Below, one piece after another: positions 1 through 7,966 of a stretch of 64,000 nt of DNA; position 1 is the first letter of the stretch; every line of letters starts with the position of its first letter. The stretch comes from Candidatus Binatia bacterium (GTDB taxonomy: Bacteria; Desulfobacterota; Binatia; Bin18), in the NCBI GenBank assembly GCA_022826945.1, contig JAJDTY010000064.1, positions 1 to 64,000 on the forward strand. Reading direction: 5' to 3'. The position numbers and the translations under genes were made by a program. Under the pieces are notes generated by a model, which worked only from the letters and a program-made list of their open reading frames with translations, was not told where the DNA came from and made no database searches.

Positions 1-360
1 ATGGATGAGGGCCGGCCCGTTGACCGCGGATATCATCGGTACGGGAATATCGAGCAGATTCATCAGCAGCCGCTTCCCTTCCCAATACACGGTGTCCCAG
101 CCGCGTGGCGTACCCAGGCTATCCCCAAAGCTGGCAAAATCGATGTCCGCACAATAGCTGGCGCCCGTTCCCGCCAGAATAACGACTTTATTCTCCGGGT
201 CGGCTCCAATATCGACGCAGGCGTGGCCGATTTCGCGGTGAGCCGGTTCATTCCAGACCAGCGGCCCGTCGTTGACGTGAAAGGTGACTTCGAGAATGCC
301 GTTGCGACGCTGCATTTTCATTGTCTCGTACTTATTGGCATAATCTTCCAATTGGCTCAT
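1..360 (-). CDS. Enoyl-CoA hydratase/isomerase family protein (partial, C-terminus off window)
   Basis: The first 120 codons of a crotonase-fold protein read leftwards and run off the window edge. The fold signature is visible: a beta strand GILEVTFHVN near residue 21, then the oxyanion-hole stretch VVILAGTGASYCADIDF and PVPMISAVNGPALIH, where crotonases have 'kPviAavnG.a'. The ATG at 360 is preceded by AGGAGGGG at good spacing, so the start is secure. Members hydrate, isomerise or hydrolyse acyl-CoA thioesters in the cytosol; the substrate cannot be told from this fragment. It is divergent from the flavoprotein gene at 474, with a 113-bp shared promoter region. The catalytic glutamates would lie outside the window. 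Confidence 0.85.
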   Translation of the reverse strand, partial: MSQLEDYANKYETMKMQRRNGILEVTFHVNDGPLVWNEPAHREIGHACVDIGADPENKVVILAGTGASYCADIDFASFGDSLGTPRGWDTVYWEGKRLLMNLLDIPVPMISAVNGPALIH

Positions 361-473
361 CTGTCCCCTCCTGTGTTCTTTTACCTCTTCTTCTAACGCT
401 TCTCTCAGGGCGCTGTCGAGAGATATGGTATATGAGGAATACGTCTGCACCAATAAAAGAAAGGTGAATAGTC

Positions 474-1127
474 ATGCCGCAGTTTGAGAGAACCGAGCGA
501 ACCCGATTGCGCCGCATGCCGGAGCGTGCGTCGTACGACATCGCAGTCGTTGAGGCCATTTTGGCGGAAGGCTTGTACTGTCATGTCGGCTTCAGCGTTG
601 ACGGTCAGCCGTATGTGATCCCCACGATCTACGCGCATATTGAGGACCGGCTGTATGTTCACGGTTCGGCTGCGAGCCGGATGCTGCGCACGATTGGGGG
701 GAGTCTGCCGGTCTGCGTCACGGTTACCCTGATGGACGGCCTGGTGCTGGCCCGTTCTGCCTTTCATCATTCGATGAATTATCGTTCCGTGGTGATTCTC
801 GGCCAAGCCACAGAAGTCATAGACCCGGACGAAAAGCAGACCGCCCTCAAAGCCATTGTCGATCACGTCATGCCCGAACGCTGGGCTGACGTCCGCGAAC
901 CGTCGGCTCAGGAACTGAAGGCCACCAGCGTAATCCGGGTGCCCCTGGAAGAGGTGTCGGCAAAAATCCGCACCGGGCCACCAGTGGATGCGGAGGAAGA
1001 CTATCAGCTCAACTGCTGGGCGGGTGAGCTGCCCTTGCACTTGGTGCCGCAGCAGCCGGTCGCCGACCCGCAACTCCGAGCCGATATCGCTCTGCCGGAG
1101 TACGCGCAAAACTATAAGCGCCCCTGA
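474..1127 (+). CDS. Pyridoxamine 5'-phosphate oxidase-like flavin-binding protein
   Basis: A 217-residue split-barrel protein of the Pyridox_ox_2/NimA-like type. The N-terminal helix (RTRLRRMPERASYD, about 8-22) leads into GLYCHVGFSVDGQPYVIPTIYAH, typical of FMN-binding members, then a dimer strand with LVLARSAFHHSMNYRSVVILG. Relatives bind FMN or F420 and reduce nitro compounds or act as stress flavoproteins; the substrate is unknown here. It ends eight bases before the PaiB-type gene and probably forms a two-gene operon with it. The last 108 bases recur as a decayed copy downstream of that neighbour (1774-1881), which shows that this locus was once duplicated. Confidence 0.85.
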   Translation: MPQFERTERTRLRRMPERASYDIAVVEAILAEGLYCHVGFSVDGQPYVIPTIYAHIEDRLYVHGSAASRMLRTIGGSLPVCVTVTLMDGLVLARSAFHHSMNYRSVVILGQATEVIDPDEKQTALKAIVDHVMPERWADVREPSAQELKATSVIRVPLEEVSAKIRTGPPVDAEEDYQLNCWAGELPLHLVPQQPVADPQLRADIALPEYAQNYKRP

Positions 1128-1135
1128 GGGGAATT

Positions 1136-1771
1136 ATGTACCGTCCAAAAGCATTTGTGGTTTCGGACCCCGAGCAGCTACGGAGTTTTATCGAGCAATA
1201 CAGCTTTGCCACGTTAGTGAACACCGTAGATGGACGTCCCTTTGCGACCCATCTGCCGTTCCTGCTTGAGCCCAACACGTCAGCGCAAGGGGCATTACTT
1301 GGCCACATGGCGCGGGCCAATCCGCAATGGCAGGCTTTCAAGGGCGGTCAGGAGGTGCTTGCTATATTTCAAGGACCGCACTCCTATATCTCCCCGAGTT
1401 GGTACGAGACTGCACCCGCCGTTCCAACCTGGAATTATGCAGCGGTGCATGTATATGGCGTGCCTCGCATTATCGAAGACGGGGAACGACTCGCTACTTT
1501 GGTTGACTGCCTCACCGCTGTCTATGAGTCTGGGATGCCACAACCGTGGCCAGGGGATGTCCCGGTGGACTTTAAGCAAAAGTTGCTCAAGGCCATTGTC
1601 GGCTTTGTGATCGATATCACGCGCATTGAAGGAAAATTCAAACTGGGTCAGAACAGACCGCTTGCGGATCAACAGGCTGTAGCCCAACGGCTCGCCACGC
1701 AGGCCGATCCCGTTGCGCAGAAATTGAGCGAGTTGACACTGGCACAGCTCGCAAAAAAGGCTTCCGTTTGA
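1136..1771 (+). CDS. PaiB-type FMN-binding negative transcriptional regulator family protein
   Basis: A 211-residue FMN_bind_2 protein. The N-terminus MYRPKAFVVSDPEQLRSFIE and the strand FATLVNTVDGRPFATHLPFL are characteristic, as are HMARANPQW (about 58-66) and the central SYISPSWYE..AVPTWNYAAVHVYG (about 83-106). Bacillus PaiB was described as a repressor of sporulation and protease genes, but most homologues are probably FMN-dependent enzymes or stress proteins, so regulation is not assured. The ATG follows GAGGGGA. It lies directly after the other split-barrel flavoprotein, so the two probably act on related substrates. Two bases after its stop lies the remnant of a second copy of that upstream gene. 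Confidence 0.88.
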   Translation: MYRPKAFVVSDPEQLRSFIEQYSFATLVNTVDGRPFATHLPFLLEPNTSAQGALLGHMARANPQWQAFKGGQEVLAIFQGPHSYISPSWYETAPAVPTWNYAAVHVYGVPRIIEDGERLATLVDCLTAVYESGMPQPWPGDVPVDFKQKLLKAIVGFVIDITRIEGKFKLGQNRPLADQQAVAQRLATQADPVAQKLSELTLAQLAKKASV

Positions 1772-1773
1772 TC

Positions 1774-1881
1774 ACGGGAGAGCTGCCGTTACACTTGGCG
1801 CCGCAATAGCCGGTCGCTGATCCGCAACTCCGGGCTGACATCGCTCTCCCGGAGTATACGAAAAACCATACACGTTCCTGA
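1774..1881 (+). pseudogene. Decayed 3' end of a second PPOX-like gene copy
   Basis: Read in frame, these 36 codons match the last 36 of the flavoprotein gene at 474-1127: 27 of 35 residues agree, including PVADPQLRADIALPEY, and both end in TGA. One CAG has become TAG, so it cannot be a working C-terminus. No other part of the gene is present; the remnant begins right after the PaiB-type stop codon. It is a direct repeat of 1020-1127. I infer an old duplication of the flavoprotein gene followed by deletion of all but its tail. Confidence 0.85.
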
Positions 1882-1895
1882 GAAGGTTCCGAGCT

Positions 1896-2888
1896 CTATT
1901 CCGCCAGCGCTCCGCCGCAGGAGCTGCCCGCGCCGGCGGTGCAGCCGTAGCAATGGGAATCCAGACGAATGTCCCGATCGATGAGCTGCCGGACAAGACT
2001 GCTGGCTGAGTGTTCGCCTAAACGCAGAGGGGTGCCGTTGCCCAGCCGCAGACCAAGCATCTGGTTGAAATCACAGTCGTACAGATAGCCGTCCCAGGAG
2101 ACGCTCACCAAGTGACGACACATCAAACTCTCAAGCGTGGCCGGATTGAAGGCCTGGGCCAATAGCTCCATGTATTCGGCCAGATTGCCATCCCGTTCCA
2201 GGCTATGGGCAAAGCGGGCGATGGGCATGTTCGTAATCGTCAACAGGCTGTTAAACGTCAGCCCAAAGCGTTCGCCGAGTTCTCGTTTATAATCCGCCTC
2301 CAGGTTTTGCTGGGGCGGCGGCAGGTGAGCGCCAACCGGGTTATAGACAAGATTGAGGATTAGGCCCGAACCTGCCTGCCCATAGCCAAGGGCATTCAGT
2401 TGTCGGAGGGCGGCAATGGATTTCTCGTAGACACCGTGGCCGCGTTGCGCCGAGACGTTCTCTTCCGAGTAGCAAGGTAGGCTGGCAAAGATTTCAACTT
2501 GGTGTTTGGTCAGGAACTCAGCCAGGTCTTCCTGGCCGGACTCAAACAGGACGGTCAAATTACAGCGGTCCAGCACATGCCGGCCGTCTTGGCGGTTTTG
2601 CTCAACCAGAAAACGGAAGGATGGATTCAGCTCAGGCGCGCCGCCGGTCAGATCAACCGTTCGAGCCTTGGCCGCGCGGATGAGATCAAGGGCCAGTTCG
2701 GCTGTCCGCGGCGCCATGATCTCGGTCCGTTTCGGACCAGCGTCCACATGACAGTGGAGGCAGGCCTGGTTGCACAGCTTGCCCAGGTTGATCTGAACGG
2801 CATCCAGATTTACCCGTTTAAGAGGAAGGCTCTTCTCTTGGCCTACCCGCTCTGTAAAAGGCTGAAAAGATTGTTCAGCAACGTGCAT
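1896..2888 (-). CDS. arsS: Arsenosugar biosynthesis radical SAM protein ArsS
   Basis: A 330-residue radical SAM enzyme. The [4Fe-4S] motif CNQACLHC (C39, C43, C46) sits after VQINLGKLC, followed by the TGGAPELNPSFR region. The C-terminal half carries the ArsS-type domain with SVSWDGYLYDCDFNQML and a terminal cysteine cluster CYGCTAGAGSSC. ArsS transfers a 5'-deoxyadenosyl group to dimethylarsinate on the route to arsenosugars. I chose the ATG at 2888 because longer frames overlap arsM. It follows arsM by 22 bases in the same direction, so the pair forms an operon: ArsM supplies the methylated arsenical that ArsS uses. The unusual terminal cysteine cluster is normal for the family. Confidence 0.93.
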   Translation of the reverse strand: MHVAEQSFQPFTERVGQEKSLPLKRVNLDAVQINLGKLCNQACLHCHVDAGPKRTEIMAPRTAELALDLIRAAKARTVDLTGGAPELNPSFRFLVEQNRQDGRHVLDRCNLTVLFESGQEDLAEFLTKHQVEIFASLPCYSEENVSAQRGHGVYEKSIAALRQLNALGYGQAGSGLILNLVYNPVGAHLPPPQQNLEADYKRELGERFGLTFNSLLTITNMPIARFAHSLERDGNLAEYMELLAQAFNPATLESLMCRHLVSVSWDGYLYDCDFNQMLGLRLGNGTPLRLGEHSASSLVRQLIDRDIRLDSHCYGCTAGAGSSCGGALAE

Positions 2889-2910
2889 GCCTGTGTATCC
2901 ACTCCTTGGG

Positions 2911-3828
2911 CTAACAGCATTTACTTGGCGCACAGCACGCCTGCGTGTCTGTGGTCGCTTGATAGTCGGGCGCCTTGGTGCCGGGTTCCCCTTTATGGGC
3001 AACCACGGTTATGGCCCGAAAGGCGATACCTTCGACCGTTCGCCACGGCTGCTCATCGCGTTTGAGAACGGCGACGCCGGAGAAACCGGCTTCTTCGAAC
3101 GCTGTGATGAACTCTTTTTCCTGCATGGCCCCAGAGACGCAGCCACTCCACAATTCGGGGTCGGCCTTCAGGTGAGCCGGCACTGGTTCGTCGGCAACAA
3201 TATCGGAGATTACCGTCCGCCCGCTCTGGCGCAGCACCCGAAAGATTTCACCAAACAGTTGTCGCTTGTCCGCGTCCTGGACCAGATTAAGCACGCAGTT
3301 CGAGACGACAACGTCAACGCAACCGTCGGCAATCAGCGGTCGCTGCCTACGCTGTTCGGCCATGACCGCCTCAAAGGTTTGGAAATCTTCGAGCGAAGCC
3401 ACCGGATGCTGGCGCAGATAGGCATCCGCGATATTCAGGTCGGTGCGCAAATCCTGGATTCTCCCCCGGTGAAACTCGACGTTGTGATAGCCCAATTGTT
3501 CGCCAATGGAATGGCGGTATTTCTCGGCGACGTTGAGCATCTCCGGCGTCATATCAACACCGATGACCCGGCCTTCGGCCCCAACGACCTGGGCGGCGAT
3601 ATAGCAGATTTTGCCTGCGCCCGAGCCAAGATCAAGCACGGTTTCTCCGGGCTGGAGGTGCTGCGATGGGTCTCCGCAGCCGTAATCGCGCTCAAGAATT
3701 TCTTCGGGGATGAGCGTGAGAAAGCGCGGGTTATAGTCTACCGGGCAACACAGCGCCGCTTCTTCCCGCTGTGCTCCCTCGGCATAACGCGCCCTGACCG
3801 CCTGCTCGACATTCAGCACCTGTGTCAT
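2911..3828 (-). CDS. arsM: Arsenite S-adenosylmethionine methyltransferase ArsM
   Basis: A 305-residue class I methyltransferase. The SAM loop GETVLDLGSGAG spans about 61-72, with VIGVDMTPEMLN after it. The three arsenic-handling cysteines of ArsM enzymes can be placed at DYGCGDP (C51), VVSNCVLNL and WSGCVSGAM. An insertion (DLNIADAYLRQHPVASLEDF) is of the type seen in longer bacterial ArsM proteins. The tail ACCAPSKCC is a vicinal-cysteine metal-binding end common in this family. The enzyme methylates As(III) stepwise in the cytosol. It is the first gene of the arsM-arsS operon. No arsR-like regulator is adjacent. Confidence 0.93.
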   Translation of the reverse strand: MTQVLNVEQAVRARYAEGAQREEAALCCPVDYNPRFLTLIPEEILERDYGCGDPSQHLQPGETVLDLGSGAGKICYIAAQVVGAEGRVIGVDMTPEMLNVAEKYRHSIGEQLGYHNVEFHRGRIQDLRTDLNIADAYLRQHPVASLEDFQTFEAVMAEQRRQRPLIADGCVDVVVSNCVLNLVQDADKRQLFGEIFRVLRQSGRTVISDIVADEPVPAHLKADPELWSGCVSGAMQEKEFITAFEEAGFSGVAVLKRDEQPWRTVEGIAFRAITVVAHKGEPGTKAPDYQATTDTQACCAPSKCC

Positions 3829-4043
3829 CGCTTCTTCTCCTTCTAGACCGCGCCCGTTAGAGTCGTGTCCGCATACTAGCGTATCTCTTCATCAGTGTAC
3901 TAGGGTGCCACGGGCGATCAAGCTACCACCGCGGGTATCGTGCGGCGCGCTCTGGTGGAGGCTCGGGCTTTGCTCCACTGTTGACGGAGTCGCGCATCCA
4001 TCTTATTTCGAGAGGGATGGCTACCCATGCTGAGGCAGACTGA

Positions 4044-5282
4044 ATGCCAACGATTAAAGACGACGCGGTCTCGGAATCGGACACAGCGGCAGGCTTCCAC
4101 CTCCGACCGCACTTCGAGCGTTTCAACCAAAAAAATGACGTGTTTCGTCGCTCGTGGTGGGATGAACGCATTCGGACCCGGAAGAGCGAGTTATTCTACG
4201 AGACGCACAGAGAACCCCTCAAAACCTGGCGCAAGGTTGATGGCTTTACCCAAAAAGATTATGCACTCCGCAATGCCGCCTGGCATGTCAGCGACCTCTT
4301 CACCGAACTCAAACAAGACCAGGATCGTCGAGAAGGCTTCTCCGACGAGTTTACCTTGTACCGAGACGTGGCCGCAGAGCAGATGGACCTGGGGACACTC
4401 GCTCAAGCCGCGGCCGAAATAAAACGGGTCGGGAAAGCCTTTGGCGCAGATCTGATTGGCATTACAGATTACGACGAACGCTGGATGTACGTGAATAAAT
4501 TCAGCGACATAAGTCAACGCGAAAAGCCGCAGGAAATACCCGAGGGCCTGTCGTCTGTCATTGTGGTTGCTCAGGCGATGGACTACGACCTGATTCGGAC
4601 TGTTCCATCTGCCCTCAGCGGCGCGGCAACCGGTCTGGGGTATTCACACGACGCCCTCGTCGTGCTGTCACTTGCCCAGTACATCCGCAACCTCGGCTAC
4701 AATGCGATTGCGAGTATGAACGATACCGCGCTCGCGATTCCGTATGCGATCAAGGCCGGCCTGGGCGAGTATGGGCGGCTCGGGCTGTTGATCACCAAAG
4801 AGTTCGGTCCTCGCGTCCGGCTCGGCAAGATTTTTACCAACCTCCCACTTGCGCCCGATAGACCGATTCGGTTTGGAGTGAAGGAATTTTGCGATACGTG
4901 TCGGCGGTGTTCTGAGGGCTGTCCGGTGAACGCCATTCCCTCGAACGCTCCGTCGGACGAAATCTATAATCAGTCCAACATTAAAGGGGTGGTGAAATGG
5001 ACGGTCGATGGGGAAAAATGTTTCGGCTATTGGGCCGCCCAGAATAGTGACTGCTCTATTTGTATCCGGGTGTGCCCCTACAACAAGGACTTCTCCAAAT
5101 GGTATACGCGGCTCGGCCGCTGGCTGGCTGGCACTCGATTACGAAAGCTGATGTTGCAGCTTGACCTTGCCCTGGGTTTTGGAAGCCGGATGCAGTCGAA
5201 GCGGTGGTGGCAAGGTGAGCGGGAAGCCTTGATGGAGCGCGTCAAGCAGCTATTGAACCGAGGAAAGAACGGGAGAAAGTGA
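4044..5282 (+). CDS. Reductive dehalogenase-like corrinoid/iron-sulfur protein (cytosolic type)
   Basis: A 412-residue RdhA-family protein. The cobalamin-binding core has GLGEYGRLGLLITKEFGPRV and the strand KIFTNLPLAPDRPI, followed by two ferredoxin motifs: C283-x2-C-x2-C-x3-CP and C326-x10-C337-x2-C-x3-CP, as in RdhA, where the longer first spacer of the second motif is diagnostic. No Tat signal precedes the core and no rdhB anchor gene is adjacent, so the protein should be cytosolic, like the catabolic or tetrapyrrole-salvage types, not the respiratory enzyme. Possible reactions are reductive removal of halogen or another corrinoid-dependent reduction. Epoxyqueuosine reductase is a distant relative, but the RdhA core motif fits better. 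RBS is weak (GAGGCAG). Confidence 0.85.
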   Translation: MPTIKDDAVSESDTAAGFHLRPHFERFNQKNDVFRRSWWDERIRTRKSELFYETHREPLKTWRKVDGFTQKDYALRNAAWHVSDLFTELKQDQDRREGFSDEFTLYRDVAAEQMDLGTLAQAAAEIKRVGKAFGADLIGITDYDERWMYVNKFSDISQREKPQEIPEGLSSVIVVAQAMDYDLIRTVPSALSGAATGLGYSHDALVVLSLAQYIRNLGYNAIASMNDTALAIPYAIKAGLGEYGRLGLLITKEFGPRVRLGKIFTNLPLAPDRPIRFGVKEFCDTCRRCSEGCPVNAIPSNAPSDEIYNQSNIKGVVKWTVDGEKCFGYWAAQNSDCSICIRVCPYNKDFSKWYTRLGRWLAGTRLRKLMLQLDLALGFGSRMQSKRWWQGEREALMERVKQLLNRGKNGRK

Positions 5283-5330
5283 GACAGGTCAGGTGACGCT
5301 CCGCGAACTCGACCTGCGATTGCTGTCAGC

Positions 5331-6707
5331 CTAGGTCCCCGGAAAAGTCACCTCAGGCACAGTCTGCATGGCTCGTTCAATCGCCTCGGTCGGATACTCA
5401 TAGCGTTCCAGTTTCCCGGCGTGGTAGTCGGCATAGGCGCTCATGTCAAAATGACCGTGACCGCTCAGATTGAACGCAATGACTTTCTTTTCGTCGCTTT
5501 CCCGGCACTGCACGGCCTCATTCATCGCCGCGCAGACCGCGTGGTTGGACTCGGGTGCCGGCACAATACCTTCGGCTCTGGCGAACGTCACACCGGCCTC
5601 AAAGGTCGCAAGCTGATCAAACGCGGTGGCTTCAATATGACCGCCGTGTAAAAGCGCACTGACGTGCGGAGCCATGCCGTGATAGCGCAACCCGCCGGCA
5701 TGGATGGTCGCCGGCATAAACGAATGGCCGAGCGTATACATCTGACAAATCGGTGCCACACAACCGGCGTCGGCCCAATCCCAGGTGAAGGAGCCTTTGG
5801 TCAAGGTCGGACAGGCGGCCGGCTCAACCGCGATGATACGCGTGTGCTTGCCGTGCTTGAGTTTCTCTCGGACAAAGGGAAAGGCGAAGCCGGCGAAATT
5901 CGAGCCTCCGCCAGCGCAGCCGATCACAATGTCCGGATACTCGCCGGCCATCTCCATTTGCAGCAGGGCCTCTTCGCCGATAATGGTCTGATGCAGTAAC
6001 ACATGCGGGAGAAAAGAGCCGAGACTATACTTTTTGGTCCCCCCGGATGTTTGGGCCGCTTCAATCCCTTCTGAGACCGCCAGCCCCAAGGAGCCGGGAT
6101 GGTCCGGATTGTCCGCCAAAAACCGCCGTCCCACTTCGGTTCGGTCGGACGGACTGGCAAACACCTCAGCGCCATAGGTCGTAATCACGTGGCGGCGGTA
6201 GGGCTTTTGCTGATATGAGATACGGACCATATACACTTCGCAGCCCAGCCCAAACATATTGCAGGCCATGGCCAGCGCGGTGCCCCACTGGCCCGCCCCC
6301 GTTTCCGTCGTCAACGTCTTGATCCCTTCCTGCTTGGCGTAAAAGGCCTGGGCCACGGCCGTGTTCGGCTTATGCGAACCAACCGGACTGACTCCCTCGT
6401 ATTTGTAGTAGATATGGGCTGGGGTCTGGAGTGCCTGCTCCAGGCGGCGAGCCCGAAAAAAGGGAGTCGGCCGCCAGAGTTTATAGATATCGCGGACCGG
6501 CTCCGGAATCTCAATATGCTGCTCTTGGCTGATATCCTGAGCGAGGAGCGCTGTTGGCGTAAAGGAAGCGAGGTACTCGGGCGTGACCGGCTGTTTGGTT
6601 TCCGGGTGGAGCGGCGGCATCAGGGGCACGGGCATATCGGCGTTGATGTTATACCACGCCGTGGGCATCTGGCGTTCTTCCAACAGATATTTGATCTGGT
6701 CGCTCAT
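5331..6707 (-). CDS. TrpB2-type tryptophan synthase beta-like PLP enzyme
   Basis: A 458-residue fold-type II PLP enzyme. The PLP lysine is K113 in [10 protein letters not shown], the phosphate-binding loop is [15 protein letters not shown], and [12 protein letters not shown] is the TrpB signature. The N-terminal extension ([21 protein letters not shown]) identifies the TrpB2 subfamily, which often lacks a TrpA partner and makes tryptophan from indole and serine or phosphoserine. No trpA is nearby. The ATG at 6707 is chosen over upstream codons because the longer frame runs through the broken ilvD remnant. It is convergent with the RdhA-like gene. Confidence 0.92.
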   Translation of the reverse strand: MSDQIKYLLEERQMPTAWYNINADMPVPLMPPLHPETKQPVTPEYLASFTPTALLAQDISQEQHIEIPEPVRDIYKLWRPTPFFRARRLEQALQTPAHIYYKYEGVSPVGSHKPNTAVAQAFYAKQEGIKTLTTETGAGQWGTALAMACNMFGLGCEVYMVRISYQQKPYRRHVITTYGAEVFASPSDRTEVGRRFLADNPDHPGSLGLAVSEGIEAAQTSGGTKKYSLGSFLPHVLLHQTIIGEEALLQMEMAGEYPDIVIGCAGGGSNFAGFAFPFVREKLKHGKHTRIIAVEPAACPTLTKGSFTWDWADAGCVAPICQMYTLGHSFMPATIHAGGLRYHGMAPHVSALLHGGHIEATAFDQLATFEAGVTFARAEGIVPAPESNHAVCAAMNEAVQCRESDEKKVIAFNLSGHGHFDMSAYADYHAGKLERYEYPTEAIERAMQTVPEVTFPGT

Positions 6708-6730
6708 GCACACATCCTTGGGACGGGTCG

Positions 6731-6936
6731 CTATGCCTGAGTCACGTCGCGGACCACTGTCCGATCTCGTGCAGATGGACGTGGCCGGGCACGAACTGGG
6801 TAAATGAGTTGGCAATGGCAATAATCGATTTTTGGGAATCTTCCTTTTTCATACCGGTCGCCCGCCATAGGGCGCGCGCGCCGACCATACGCCAACCTTG
6901 GGTCGTGATACTGCTTCGAAATCCGCGCTGTTGCAT
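6731..6936 (-). pseudogene. ilvD: 5' fragment of dihydroxy-acid dehydratase (ilvD remnant)
   Basis: About 62 codons from an ATG at 6936 match the extreme N-terminus of Ilv[18 protein letters not shown], then [20 protein letters not shown]. The frame fails at GQ; removing a single-base shift restores LVRDVTQA before a TAG at 6731. More than 85 percent of the roughly 550-residue enzyme, including the cysteines that bind its Fe-S cluster downstream, is absent, so no dehydratase can be made. A good ribosome site (AAGGAAGGCAAGGG) survives ahead of the ATG, suggesting fairly recent loss. It stands directly upstream of trpB2 in the same direction and may still supply that gene's promoter. Confidence 0.85.
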
Positions 6937-7169
6937 AATCCCTTGCCTTCCTTATGCAATAAGGCTCGGTACTATAGCATCTTTTTTTCGGAGCGTCGTT
7001 AGACCGCGGGAAAAACCTCGCTTCTCGCAACAGGTGTGCAAATCCGTAAACGGTCTCATCCATCTCTCTGTAGGGGCGAGACCCCCTGGAGATGTTTTTT
7101 CCCTTTATTGATAGCCTCCGACACGCTAGAAGAGACGCTCTGTAATAGCACAAGGAGGAATACAGAATC

Positions 7170-7931
7170 ATGGCAGGGCAAATCGACGGAAAAATTGCAT
7201 TGGTGACTGGCGGGGGGTCGGGTATTGGTCGGTCTACTTCCTTAGCGTTCGCCCGCGAGGGTGCGACGGTCGTTGTTTCCGATGTGGTTGTTGAAGGTGG
7301 AGAGGAGACGGTCAATCTCATCAAGTCCGCCGGGGGCGAGGCGGTGTTCGTGCAAACCGACGTGGCCCAGGCTGCGGAAGTCGAGGCATTAGTCACGCGA
7401 GCGGTCGAGACGTATGGACGGCTTGACTGCGCATTCAATAACGCTGGAATTGCGGGGGCTGCTGCTCGGACCGGAGATTATACACAGAAACACTGGGACC
7501 GGGTGATTGCGATTAACCTGACCGGGGTGTGGCTGTGCATGAAATATGAACTCCAGCATATGCTGACGCAAGGCAGCGGCGCGATTGTCAATACCGCCTC
7601 AGTCGCCGGTCTGGTTGGTTTTCGGAGCGGACCTGCGTATGTGGCCGCAAAGCACGGTGTGGTCGGACTGACCAAAACCGCGGCGTTGGAATATGCCAAA
7701 TCCGGCATTCGCGTGAACGCCGTCTGTCCAGGGGTCATCCGGACCCCGATGTTCGAACGTGGCATGGAGCTAGACCCACGCATAGAAGACGGTATGACCG
7801 CCAGAGAGCCGGTCGGTCGCTTGGGAAAACCTGAGGAGATTGCCGAATCTGTGGTCTGGCTCTGCTCAGATGCGGCGTCGTTTGTGACCGGCCACCCGAT
7901 GGTTGTTGATGGCGGTTGGGTTGCCCAGTAG
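7170..7931 (+). CDS. SDR family NAD(P)-dependent oxidoreductase
   Basis: A classical short-chain dehydrogenase of 253 residues. The cofactor loop TGGGSGIG is at 13-20, NNAG at 90-93, and the catalytic S144, Y157 and K161 (YVAAK) are intact. The C-terminus FVTGHPMVVDGGW is typical. Asp at the end of strand 2 (VVVSDVV) favours NAD over NADP. Substrate is unknown; such enzymes oxidise or reduce secondary alcohols and ketones. The ATG follows AAGGAGG. It appears monocistronic, facing the alpha/beta hydrolase gene convergently. Confidence 0.92.
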   Translation: MAGQIDGKIALVTGGGSGIGRSTSLAFAREGATVVVSDVVVEGGEETVNLIKSAGGEAVFVQTDVAQAAEVEALVTRAVETYGRLDCAFNNAGIAGAAARTGDYTQKHWDRVIAINLTGVWLCMKYELQHMLTQGSGAIVNTASVAGLVGFRSGPAYVAAKHGVVGLTKTAALEYAKSGIRVNAVCPGVIRTPMFERGMELDPRIEDGMTAREPVGRLGKPEEIAESVVWLCSDAASFVTGHPMVVDGGWVAQ

Positions 7932-7966
7932 GGCCGTAAGAAACGGGCAATCTGCTGGCAACCGTC

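Noticed and set aside
4044..5282. Epoxyqueuosine reductase QueG
   Set aside because: The GLGEYGRLGLLITKEFGPRV core and C-x10-C spacing of the second cluster fit RdhA better.
6731..7438. 235-residue minus-strand open frame covering the ilvD remnant
   Set aside because: Only its last few codons (LVRDVTQA) match IlvD in the shifted frame; the rest is antisense to the SDR gene.
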